From: Neoroseomonas eburnea
Lineage (GTDB): Bacteria; Pseudomonadota; Alphaproteobacteria; Acetobacterales; Acetobacteraceae
Assembly: GCF_018129005.1 (NCBI RefSeq)
Contig: NZ_JAAEDL010000004.1
Coordinates: forward strand, 1-64,000
DNA: 64,000 nucleotides
Reading direction: 5' to 3'
Made by a program: the position numbers and the translations under genes. Positions within the stretch are counted from its first letter, which is position 1, and the number at the start of each line of letters is the position of its first letter. Shown piece by piece: positions 17,118-24,783 of the stretch. The notes below the pieces were generated by a model that made no database searches, was not told the DNA's origin, and saw nothing but the letters and a program-made list of their open reading frames with translations.

Positions 17118-18227
17118 TCAGGCTTCCTTGCGGGCAATGGCGGCGACCGGCCCGCCGCCATCCGGTCCCTGGTGCTCGGCGCCGCCGGAGATGAAGAGGT
17201 CCGTCCGTCCGACCGCCGCCGCGGCCACCCCGCAGACCAGCGCGCGCGCATGGCGCGTCGCGTTGATGTCGCTGTCGTCGTTCATGATGTGCCGGTTCCC
17301 TCGAATGCGCCCGCTGCTGGAGGGTTCCGCCTTTGCCAGCAGCGCAACGAGCCGCGCACAGTGATCGGGCGCGAGTTGGCCCGCGCCGGGGTCGAGCCCG
17401 GCGCCGCGCAGGGCCGCGTGGATCGCCGGCAGGTCGATGCCGTCCTGCATCACGGCGTGCGCGATCGTCAGATCCCCGGCCCAGGACGCGCTATTGCCGA
17501 GCACGACGATCTCGTTGCGGGTGAGTTCGACGCCGGCGGAGGCGCTGGCGCGGTGCGAGAACAACGTGGTGTCCTGCCCGATCACGGCATCCGACAGCGC
17601 CCCGGCCGGAACCTCGCCCAGGGCCAGGGCGACGACGAGCGCGGAGGCCCCCCGCGACAGGCCCATGGAGGCATAGGTGTCGTGCGTGGCGACCGTCGCG
17701 CCGCGCGCCTCGGCCGCTGCGATCCGCTCGCTGGTCAGCAGCGGGCACTTGATCTGCACGTAGTGGACGTCGGCCGGCGAGGTCAACGCGGCGTCCGCCA
17801 TGGCGGCACGCACCGCGGCGGCGGTCGCCTCGAGCTGGGGCATGCGGCCGATCTCCTCCGGCGCGAAGTCGCGCGTGAAGGCAGTGCCCATGGCGAGGGC
17901 CCCGGTCGCGGCCGCGTCCGTCGTGCGCACGCTGAAGACCAGGAAATGAGGGCTGAGGCCGCCTTCGGTCCCGCCCGACATCACCATGGCGATGCGCGCG
18001 GCAACCGCCTCCGGTGTCAGTGCCAGCCGTCCGGCCAGCATCACCGACAGCGCCTGCACCGCATAGGCGCGAGTGAAGTCGTTGACGCAGCCATTGCCCT
18101 CGGTCTTTCCGAGGATCGCCACGATATCCGCCGGGTCCAGCGCGCCTGCATCGAGCAGGGCCGCAACGCCGGACACGTCGCCGGGATGGCGCATCGGCAC
18201 CCGATGCACCGTCGCGATCCGGGCCAT
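17118..18227 (-). CDS. Ring-opening amidohydrolase (cyanuric acid amidohydrolase / barbiturase family)
   Basis: A 369-residue member of the small AtzD/TrzD/barbiturase family, which hydrolyses cyanuric acid or barbituric acid. The three-fold repeated active site is intact: lysines in GKTEGNG (Lys41), VQIKCP (Lys160) and LLAKAEP (Lys299), and serines in MSGGTEGG (Ser84), SHRASAS (about 228-230) and SGGAEHQGP (Ser347). The C-terminal GGAEHQGPDGGGPVA loop is the family signature. Sequence alone does not separate the two substrates. Its place between a NitT/Tau-type importer and a PuuE-like protein, with allophanate hydrolase genes in the same operon, favours a nitrogen-scavenging pathway that goes through allophanate-like products. 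Confidence 0.93.
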   Translation of the reverse strand: MARIATVHRVPMRHPGDVSGVAALLDAGALDPADIVAILGKTEGNGCVNDFTRAYAVQALSVMLAGRLALTPEAVAARIAMVMSGGTEGGLSPHFLVFSVRTTDAAATGALAMGTAFTRDFAPEEIGRMPQLEATAAAVRAAMADAALTSPADVHYVQIKCPLLTSERIAAAEARGATVATHDTYASMGLSRGASALVVALALGEVPAGALSDAVIGQDTTLFSHRASASAGVELTRNEIVVLGNSASWAGDLTIAHAVMQDGIDLPAIHAALRGAGLDPGAGQLAPDHCARLVALLAKAEPSSSGRIRGNRHIMNDDSDINATRHARALVCGVAAAAVGRTDLFISGGAEHQGPDGGGPVAAIARKEA

Positions 18228-18232
18228 CGGCG

Positions 18233-19006
18233 TCAGGCAGCCTTGCGCGCGTGGTGGCTGTGCAGCCGGGCGGAGAGATCCCGCCGGACCTCGTTGAATT
18301 CGGGCGAGGCGACGTCACGCGGCCGCGGCAGGGCGATCCCGTGCTCGCTGGCGATACGGCCGGGGCCGGGCTCCATCACCACCACCCGATCGGCGAGGAA
18401 GATCGCCTCCTCGATTGAGTGCGTCACGAAAAGCACCGTCAGTCTGGTTCGCTGCCAGATATCGAGCAGCTCATCCTGCAGGCGTTCCCGCGTCATGGCG
18501 TCAAGCGCGCCGAAGGGTTCGTCCATCAGCACCATCTCGGCGTCGTTGGCCAGCACGCGCGCGATGGCGACGCGCTGCTTCATCCCGCCTGAGAGCTGGT
18601 GCGGCCAGGCGTCGGCGAAGCGGGTGAGCCCGACCATGTTGACGAACCGCTCGACCGTGTCGCGCACCTCGGATCTCGGCAGGCCGCGGGACGCCGGCCC
18701 GAAGCCGATGTTCTGCCGCACCGTCAACCAGGGAAAGAGGCCGTAGTCCTGGAACACCATGCCGCGATCCGGCGCCGGACCGCCCACCGGCTTGTCCCAC
18801 ATCAGCGCCTCGCCGGAAGTTGGTACCTCGAACCCCGCGACGATCCGCAGCAGCGTGGACTTGCCGCAGCCGGAGGCGCCGATCAGGCAGACGAACTCGC
18901 CTTTCCTCACCACCAGGTTGGCGTCGCGCAGCGCCTCGATCTTCTGGCCGTTCAGCTCGTAGATCTTGCCCACGCCGCGGATGTCGAGGATCGGCAGCTC
19001 AGCCAT
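18233..19006 (-). CDS. NitT/Tau-type ABC transporter ATPase
   Basis: A 257-residue importer ATPase. Walker A GASGCGKSTLLRI, signature LSGGMKQRVAIARV, Walker B VLMDEPFGALD and the switch histidine in VLFVTHSIEEA are all present. It belongs to the SsuB/TauB/NrtD group of nitrate, sulfonate, taurine and pyrimidine-precursor importers. The start overlaps the permease gene by 8 bases, and the stop is 5 bases before the ring-opening amidohydrolase, which makes a dedicated cyanurate- or barbiturate-type importer likely. Confidence 0.95.
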   Translation of the reverse strand: MAELPILDIRGVGKIYELNGQKIEALRDANLVVRKGEFVCLIGASGCGKSTLLRIVAGFEVPTSGEALMWDKPVGGPAPDRGMVFQDYGLFPWLTVRQNIGFGPASRGLPRSEVRDTVERFVNMVGLTRFADAWPHQLSGGMKQRVAIARVLANDAEMVLMDEPFGALDAMTRERLQDELLDIWQRTRLTVLFVTHSIEEAIFLADRVVVMEPGPGRIASEHGIALPRPRDVASPEFNEVRRDLSARLHSHHARKAA

Positions 19007-19847
19007 GGTGGGACGGGCTCCAGCGCAGCAGGCGGTTCATGATCGTCACGACGACGCGGTCGGAGAGGTAGCCGGCGATGCCGATCACGATCATGCCGCA
19101 GATCACGAGCTCGGTGCGGGACAGCGTGCGGCCGTCCATGATCACGGCGCCGAGCCCCTGCGGCACGCCGGTCATCTCGCCGACGACGATGACGAACCAG
19201 GCGAGCCCGAGGCCGAGCCGCAGCCCGGTGAAGATCGAGGGCAGCGCGGCCGGCAGCACCACGCGGAAGAACTGCGCCGACCCGGTGCAGCCGAGCATGG
19301 AGGCGGCCTCGAACAGGCGCTTCTCCACGCTGCGCACGCCGAACACCGTATTGAGCAGGATCGGGTAGAAGGCGCCGAGGAACACCAGGAAGAAGGCCGA
19401 ACGCGCCCCAAGCCCGAACAGGATCATCGACAGCGGCAGCCAGGCGGTGACCGGGACCGGGCGCATGAGCTGCAGGAAGGGATCGAGCACGGCCCGGACC
19501 GTCTCGTTCCGCCCGATCAGGATGCCGAGCGGCACCGCAACCAGGGCGGCGAGGGCGAAGCCACCGTAGACGCGGCTCATCGACGCCAGCAGGTGGATGT
19601 GCAGCGTCGCGGAGAAGGCATCGTCCCAGATGCCGCCGACCGCGAAGTCGACCATGTACTCGGCGACCTCGGCCGGGGAGGGGATGAGCCGCGTCATCCC
19701 CGCCTTCACCGCGACGTGCCAGAAGGCCAGCAGGGCGAGCGGAACGATCAGCGCCAGGCCGAAGGCCTTGAACCGCGCGGGCCATCGGCTCGCGGGGCGT
19801 GCCGCATTCGCCGGCTCGGCCGCGGCGGCGGCGGTGGTGACGCTCAT
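18999..19847 (-). CDS. NitT/Tau-type ABC transporter permease
   Basis: Inner-membrane permease of 282 residues with an Ala-rich cytoplasmic N-terminus and about six hydrophobic segments. The EAA loop (EAASMLGCTGSAQFFRVVLP) is well conserved for contact with the ATPase. Starts at ATG 19847, 22 bases after the binding-protein stop. Works with the ATPase encoded downstream and the Tat-type binding protein upstream. Confidence 0.94.
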   Translation of the reverse strand: MSVTTAAAAAEPANAARPASRWPARFKAFGLALIVPLALLAFWHVAVKAGMTRLIPSPAEVAEYMVDFAVGGIWDDAFSATLHIHLLASMSRVYGGFALAALVAVPLGILIGRNETVRAVLDPFLQLMRPVPVTAWLPLSMILFGLGARSAFFLVFLGAFYPILLNTVFGVRSVEKRLFEAASMLGCTGSAQFFRVVLPAALPSIFTGLRLGLGLAWFVIVVGEMTGVPQGLGAVIMDGRTLSRTELVICGMIVIGIAGYLSDRVVVTIMNRLLRWSPSHHG

Positions 19848-19869
19848 CGTGCCATCCTCCCCGACCGTG

Positions 19870-20823
19870 TCAGGACGTCGCGACCTCGTTCGAGAAGCGC
19901 GGGTTGAGGAACTTGTCGAAGCTCGGCAGGGCGCGGATCTGCCGTAGGCTCAACATGTGTTCGGCATAGGTGCGCGACTGCCGCAGCACGGTGTCGTCCA
20001 GCTTCCAGGTGTATTCGACGTTGTCGGCGCCGAGCGCCTGATCCACCGCGGCGCGTGGCGCGCCAAGCACGCGGACGGTGGTTTCGGCGACCTCCGCCTT
20101 GTTGGCCATCATGTGCTCGGTGGCCCGGCGATGGATGGTCAGCATGGTCCGCACCAGCGCCGGATCCTGTGCGATCACCTGCTCGGAGGTGCCGAGGATC
20201 ATGTTCAACCCGCCCATGGCGGTGCCGTAGGGGTATTCCACGAGCTCGCCGACACCGGAGGAGATGGAGAGGCCCGGCCCGGGCTCGGCGCCCACATAGG
20301 CGTCGATGTCACCGCGGGCGAGCATGGCGTGCATCTCGCCGAAGGGCACGCGCACGGGGGTGATGTCGCGCACGCTCATGCCCGTCATGCGCAGGCGCTC
20401 CAGGATGAAGACCTCCTGCGTCGATCCCGGCCAGATGCCGATGCGCTTGCCGCGCAGCCCGGCGATATCGGCGATGCCGGATCCCTTCCTGGCGATGACA
20501 CCCATGCCCTTGTTGCAGAAGGCGCCGACCACCACCACGGGCTCGCCCGCCGCGGCACCCAAGGTGGCCGCGGCAATGCCGAAGCCGCCAAAGGCGACGC
20601 TGCCCGTGACCACCGCGTTCTTGCCGTCGGTCGGGCTGTCGAAGGTGATGACCTCGATGGTCAGGCCGGCCGGCGCGAAGCGCTGATAGAAGTGCGGCGT
20701 CATCGAGTGGATGAGGCGCAGGGACCCCATCTTCACGGTGCGCGCCGCCTGGGCCTTCGCCGCATGCGGCGCGGTGAGGGGCACGAGGGCGGCGGCAACA
20801 AGCAGGTCTCGGCGGCGGATCAT
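19870..20823 (-). CDS. NitT/Tau-type substrate-binding protein
   Basis: Periplasmic binding protein of 317 residues (NMT1/SsuA-like). The N-terminus MIRRRDLLVAAALVPLTAP has a twin-arginine motif (RRRDLL) and a cleavage-like AKAQA, so Tat export is likely. Inside, FGGFGIAAATLGAAAGEP and LRGKRIGIWPGSTQEVFI are typical of aromatic-sulfonate and pyrimidine-type binding proteins. AAGGAG precedes the start by about 8 bases. It lies 24 bases downstream of the small allophanate hydrolase domain gene, within the same operon. The ligand is inferred to be a cyclic ureide from context only. Confidence 0.9.
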   Translation of the reverse strand: MIRRRDLLVAAALVPLTAPHAAKAQAARTVKMGSLRLIHSMTPHFYQRFAPAGLTIEVITFDSPTDGKNAVVTGSVAFGGFGIAAATLGAAAGEPVVVVGAFCNKGMGVIARKGSGIADIAGLRGKRIGIWPGSTQEVFILERLRMTGMSVRDITPVRVPFGEMHAMLARGDIDAYVGAEPGPGLSISSGVGELVEYPYGTAMGGLNMILGTSEQVIAQDPALVRTMLTIHRRATEHMMANKAEVAETTVRVLGAPRAAVDQALGADNVEYTWKLDDTVLRQSRTYAEHMLSLRQIRALPSFDKFLNPRFSNEVATS

Positions 20824-20847
20824 CGTCGTTCTCCTTGTCGGGAAGCC

Positions 20848-21252
20848 TCAGGCGGTGGTGGGTGCGGCGACGGCGGCGAGGAAGGCGCGCCATCCGCCAA
20901 AGCGGGTGATGTCCTCGGCGCCGTGCAGGCCCTCGGGTTCCACCAGGAAGCCCTTGGGCGCGGTGCCGTCGGCGAGCAGCAGCGTGCCGATGCACAGCGG
21001 GCCCGGGATGGCGGCGACGAAGCGCCCGAAGCCTTCCTCCGGCAGCGCCCAGACCTCGGCGGCGATGGAGGCACCTTCGCGCGGGGCGACGCGCAGCAGC
21101 CCCGGGCGTCGCGGCGGCCCGCCCGCGAGGGCAAAGAGCCGGTAGCAGGGGCGGGTGCCGGTGGCGCGCAGGAAGGTGCCGCCGAGCGCGACCAGCTCAT
21201 GGTTCAGTGGCAGGCCGGTCAGATGGGCGCCGACGACGGCGATCTCGATCAT
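20848..21252 (-). CDS. Stand-alone C-terminal domain of allophanate hydrolase
   Basis: A 134-residue protein beginning MIEIAVVGAHLTGLPLNHEL and containing GPLCIGTLLLADG, PKGFLVEPEGL and EDITRFGGWRAFLA. These match the small C-terminal domain that follows the amidase domain in allophanate hydrolases of the AtzF / urea amidolyase type, where it has a gamma-glutamylcyclotransferase-like fold and helps release the second ammonia. Here it is a separate gene whose ATG overlaps the amidase stop by 4 bases, so the pair probably reconstitutes one enzyme. Together the two proteins have 584 residues, close to the length of fused AtzF. Confidence 0.85.
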   Translation of the reverse strand: MIEIAVVGAHLTGLPLNHELVALGGTFLRATGTRPCYRLFALAGGPPRRPGLLRVAPREGASIAAEVWALPEEGFGRFVAAIPGPLCIGTLLLADGTAPKGFLVEPEGLHGAEDITRFGGWRAFLAAVAAPTTA

Positions 21253-22601
21253 GCGGCCCGTCCCTCCTGTGCTCCGGCTGCGCGCGCGATGAAATCGACA
21301 CCGAGCGCGGCGAGCGCCGCATCCGACCCGCGCGGGCCGATGAGGGTGATGCCGGCGGGCAAGCCGTCCGGCCGTGCCGGGCCGGGTACGGCGAGCGCCG
21401 CCAGGTCGAGCAGGTTGACGAAGTTGGTGTAGGTGCCGAGCCGTGCATTCGGCCCGATGGGGTCGGCTTCGAGTTCCGCCAGCGTCGGGAAGCAGGGCAC
21501 GGAAGGCACCGCCAGCACGTCGAAGGCGGCGAAGAAATCCTCTGCCGCGCGGCGATGTTCTGCGAGCCGGTACATGCCGCGGAAGGCATCGACGGCGGTG
21601 AAGCGGGCGGCGCCATCCAGGATCTGCTGCGTCACCGGATGGAGCGCGCCCGGGTGCGCAGCGGCGAAGTCGCCGAAGGCGGCGGCGCGCTCGGCGATCC
21701 AGGGGCCATCGTAGAGCAGCTTCGCAGTGTCGAGCAGTTCGGTGATGCCGGCCTCGCGTGCCTCCGGCAGCAGCCCCCGTGCTGCGGCCCAGGCGGCCTG
21801 CGCCGCCGCATCGTCCAGGTGAAGGTCGGTCGCCACCGGCACGGCGACGCGCGGCGGCGGCGCGGCGGGCTCCCGCCAGGCGATCGGCCGGCTGAACGGA
21901 TCGGCGCGGTCCTCTCCGGCGATTGCCCGGAAGGCGCTCCAGGCGTCCTCGACGCACGACGCGAAGACCGAAATGCAGTCGAGGCTGCGGCACGCCGGCA
22001 GCATGCCGCGCGAGGAGACGGCGCCGACCGACGGCTTCAGCCCGACGATGCCGTTCAGGGCTGCGGGCACGCGTCCCGACCCTGCCGTGTCCGTGCCGAG
22101 CGCGACCGCCACGATGCCACGCGCGACCGCGACCGCGGAGCCCGAGGAGGATCCGCCCGGCACACGCGCCGGATCTGCCGTGTTGCGCGGTACGGGGTAG
22201 GGCGTGCGCACGCCGACGAGGCCCGTGGCGAACTGATCGAGATTGGTCTTGCCGAGAATGAGTGCCCCCGCCGCGCGCAGGCGGGCGACGGCTTCGGCAT
22301 CCTCGGCAGGGACATGGGTGAAGGCGGGGCAGGCGGCGGTCATCGGCCGGCCGGCGACGGCGATGTTGTCCTTCACCGCCGTCGGGATGCCCCACAGCGG
22401 GTAGCGCCCGGGGTCGAAGGGCGGCAGGGCGGCAGCCTGTGCCTGGGCGGCTTCGAGCGGCACGATATCGAGGAAGATGCCGGGATCCGCGGCCTCGGCG
22501 AGGCGGCGATGCGCCTCCACGACCACGGCGTCGACCGTCAGGCCCCTGGCATAGGCCGCGTGCAGTTCGGCAAGGCGGAAGGGCAGGCGGGTGAGATCCA
22601 T
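21249..22601 (-). CDS. atzF: Allophanate hydrolase amidase subunit (split AtzF-like)
   Basis: Amidase-signature enzyme of 450 residues. The Ser-cisSer-Lys triad is visible: Lys in GIPTAVKDNI (Lys77), the cis-Ser in PGGSSSGSA (151-153) and the nucleophile in GTDTAGSGRVPA (Ser175). The C-terminal motif IGPNARLGTYTNFVNLLDLA is characteristic of allophanate hydrolases rather than general amidases. It should cleave allophanate to ammonia and CO2. ATG at 22601 is preferred; ATG at 22619 is possible. It is the first gene of the ureide operon, 140 bases downstream of the GntR gene, with two palindromes 56-79 bases upstream of its start. Confidence 0.9.
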   Translation of the reverse strand: MDLTRLPFRLAELHAAYARGLTVDAVVVEAHRRLAEAADPGIFLDIVPLEAAQAQAAALPPFDPGRYPLWGIPTAVKDNIAVAGRPMTAACPAFTHVPAEDAEAVARLRAAGALILGKTNLDQFATGLVGVRTPYPVPRNTADPARVPGGSSSGSAVAVARGIVAVALGTDTAGSGRVPAALNGIVGLKPSVGAVSSRGMLPACRSLDCISVFASCVEDAWSAFRAIAGEDRADPFSRPIAWREPAAPPPRVAVPVATDLHLDDAAAQAAWAAARGLLPEAREAGITELLDTAKLLYDGPWIAERAAAFGDFAAAHPGALHPVTQQILDGAARFTAVDAFRGMYRLAEHRRAAEDFFAAFDVLAVPSVPCFPTLAELEADPIGPNARLGTYTNFVNLLDLAALAVPGPARPDGLPAGITLIGPRGSDAALAALGVDFIARAAGAQEGRAA

Positions 22602-22656
22602 CACCCGAGCGAACAGCAAGCCGCGTGCCGCGCCGCCGACGCCCGTTCAGTGGCGA

Positions 22657-22680
22657 ATTGTATACAATACTGCATGCAGT
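22657..22680. promoter_or_regulatory. Two abutting 12-bp palindromes, likely GntR operator
   Basis: ATTGTATACAAT (22657-22668) is directly followed by ACTGCATGCAGT (22669-22680); both are perfect palindromes. The first fits the T-N-G-T...A-C-N-A pattern of FCD-type GntR operators, and the regulator gene lies directly upstream. It is an AT-rich island in very GC-rich DNA and overlaps a minus-strand TACAAT that could be the -10 box. Regulation of the allophanate/amidohydrolase operon is inferred. Confidence 0.65.
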
Positions 22681-22741
22681 GTGGGCGGCGGAGCTGGGCA
22701 ATTGCCGCCCGGGCGAGCACGCGCCGCCCGCCTGCCCGACC

Positions 22742-23437
22742 TCAGCCCAATCGGCGGGGGGGCTGGCCGGCCATCATGCCCCAGGCCCCCTCGGTCGCCG
22801 CGAGATGGGCCCTGACCGCCGCCGCCGCCGCCGCGGGGTCGCCGGCCAGGATCGCCGCCACGATCGCCCCATGTTCGGCATGCGAGGCGGCCAACCGGTC
22901 CCGGCCGCCGAGCTGGGCGGCGCGGAACGGTGCCAGCCGCCGCCGCGTGGCCCCGGCCAGTTCCGCGAGATAGCCGTTGCCGGCGCCGGCGTAGATCGCC
23001 TCATGGAAGGCCACGTTGGCCTCACGATACGCTTCGAGATGGCCGGTCTGTGCCAGTTGCTCCATCGCGGCGTGCCGGCTGGCGAGCCTCGCCTTCGCAG
23101 CCTTGCTCATCGCCTTGGTGCAGAGCGAGGCGCAACTCGCCTCGAGCTCCGCCATGGCCTGGAACATCTCGGCGAGCCTGTGGGGCTCCGGCCGTGCCAC
23201 CACTGCCCCGCGCCGCGGGCGCTGTTCCACCAACCCCGTCGAAGCGAGCAGGCGCAATGCCTCCCGGACCGGGGTGCGCGAAACGCCGTGGGCGGCGGCG
23301 AGGCGCTCCTCCTCGAGCGCAGTTCCGGGTGGCAGCCGGCCATCCGTGATGGCGCGGGCCAGTTCGGCGGAGAGCGCTTCCGCGCGGGTCGGGCGCCGGC
23401 TGGCATCAGCGAGGGAGGCGTCAGTATCGTAAGGCAT
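22742..23437 (-). CDS. GntR-family regulator with FCD effector domain
   Basis: Regulator of 231 residues. The N-terminal winged helix holds ARAITDGRLPPGTALEEERL and the recognition helix GVSRTPVREALRLL, the standard GntR pattern. The C-terminal all-helical FCD domain has the metal/ligand motif ANVAFHEAIYAGAGN and a late EHGAIVAAILAGD. Such regulators usually bind organic acids and repress a neighbouring catabolic operon. The gene is oriented like the ureide operon and its stop lies 61 bases from the palindromes. ATG at 23437 is chosen; no strong ribosome site is seen there or at the alternative ATG 23458. Confidence 0.9.
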   Translation of the reverse strand: MPYDTDASLADASRRPTRAEALSAELARAITDGRLPPGTALEEERLAAAHGVSRTPVREALRLLASTGLVEQRPRRGAVVARPEPHRLAEMFQAMAELEASCASLCTKAMSKAAKARLASRHAAMEQLAQTGHLEAYREANVAFHEAIYAGAGNGYLAELAGATRRRLAPFRAAQLGGRDRLAASHAEHGAIVAAILAGDPAAAAAAVRAHLAATEGAWGMMAGQPPRRLG

Positions 23438-23703
23438 CTGTTGATCTTGGCATTTCATTGCTTGGCGGGCACGGATTGCTTCGGCCCATCCATGTCCTGC
23501 ACGTGGCGTGCCGCCGTCGGCGTCGCCTCGCATGGGCGACCGCGCGGGGCAGTCGAGGCTTGCCCGGGTGTGGTGTCGATTCCGTTACACGCGCCGCCCG
23601 GATCGCTGCGTGGGTTCGCGGTTTGTCGCATTGCATTTGCGCATGACCGGGCAAGTTTCCCTGCTCTAGAAGCGCATGACAAAGGATCAGCCGGACAATC
23701 GAC

Positions 23704-24783
23704 GTGGCCTCACCCCGCAGGACCTGGAGCACGATCGCCAAGGCGACGCTGCTCGTTTCCCTCGCCGTTGCGGCATTCTTCGCGTGGCAATATCTCCAAC
23801 CGGCGCAGCTTCCCACGGGGATCGCCCGCGGCAATGGCCGCATCGAGGCCGTCGAGATCGACGTGGCCTCGAAGATTGCCGGGCGGATTGCCGAGATCCT
23901 CGTCGATGAAGGGGATCTCGTGACCGCCGGCCAGGTCGTTGCGCGGATGGATACCGCTGTTCTCGAAGCTCAGCTGCGGGAGGCGGAGGCCCAGCTCCAG
24001 CGTGCATTGATCGCGATCGAGACCGCGAACACGCAGGTTGCCCAGCGCCAGGCCGAGAAGACGGCTGCCGAAGCGGTGGTCGCCCAGCGTGAAGCGCAGG
24101 TAGACGCGGCACGCCGGCGACTGGCGCGGACCGAGGAACTCGCGGCACGCGGCAACGCCCCCTTGCAGACGCTCGATGACGACCGCGCCACCTTCGAGGG
24201 CGCGCGCGCCGCGCTCGCCGCGGCCCGGGCGCAGGTCGCGGCCGCAGAGGCGGCGATCGGCTCCGCTCGGTCCCAGGTGGTCGGCGCACAGGCTGCCGCC
24301 GAGGCCGCGCGCGCGACGATCCAGCGCATCCAGGTCGACATCGACGACAGCGCGCTCAAGGCGCCGCGGGGCGGGCGCGTGCAGTATCGCGTCGCGCAGG
24401 CGGGCGAGGTCGTCGCGGCGGGCGGCCGCGTGCTGAACATCGTCGATCTCACCGACGTCTACATGACGTTCTTCCTGCCCACGGCCGATGCCGGGCGCAT
24501 CGCGCTGGGCACGGAGGTTCGCCTCGTCCTCGACGCCGCGCCGAACTTCGTGATCCCGGCACAGATCTCTCTGGTGGCCGATGTGGCGCAGTTCACGCCG
24601 AGGACGGTGGAGACCGCGGAGGAAAGGCTGAAGCTGATGTTCCGCGTCCGCGCGCGGGTCAGCGCCGATCTCCTGCGCGAGCATGTGAACCAGGTGAAGA
24701 CCGGGCTTCCCGGCGTGGCCTATGTGCGTGTGGACCCCCGGGCCGAATGGCCGGCGCAGCTGCAGATCAGGCTGCCGGAATGA
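23704..24783 (+). CDS. HlyD-family membrane fusion protein (YhiI-like)
   Basis: Periplasmic adaptor of 359 residues with one N-terminal membrane anchor (about 11-28), a biotinyl-lipoyl half motif ([24 protein letters not shown]), a long Ala/Gln/Glu-rich coiled-coil hairpin (about 85-195) and a closing barrel. It would bridge the inner-membrane ABC complex to an outer-membrane channel. GTG at 23704 is the first start after an in-frame stop. It overlaps the double-ATPase gene by 4 bases and forms a three-gene operon in the YhiI-RbbA-YhhJ order. The substrate of such systems is not known. Confidence 0.9.
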   Translation: MASPRRTWSTIAKATLLVSLAVAAFFAWQYLQPAQLPTGIARGNGRIEAVEIDVASKIAGRIAEILVDEGDLVTAGQVVARMDTAVLEAQLREAEAQLQRALIAIETANTQVAQRQAEKTAAEAVVAQREAQVDAARRRLARTEELAARGNAPLQTLDDDRATFEGARAALAAARAQVAAAEAAIGSARSQVVGAQAAAEAARATIQRIQVDIDDSALKAPRGGRVQYRVAQAGEVVAAGGRVLNIVDLTDVYMTFFLPTADAGRIALGTEVRLVLDAAPNFVIPAQISLVADVAQFTPRTVETAEERLKLMFRVRARVSADLLREHVNQVKTGLPGVAYVRVDPRAEWPAQLQIRLPE

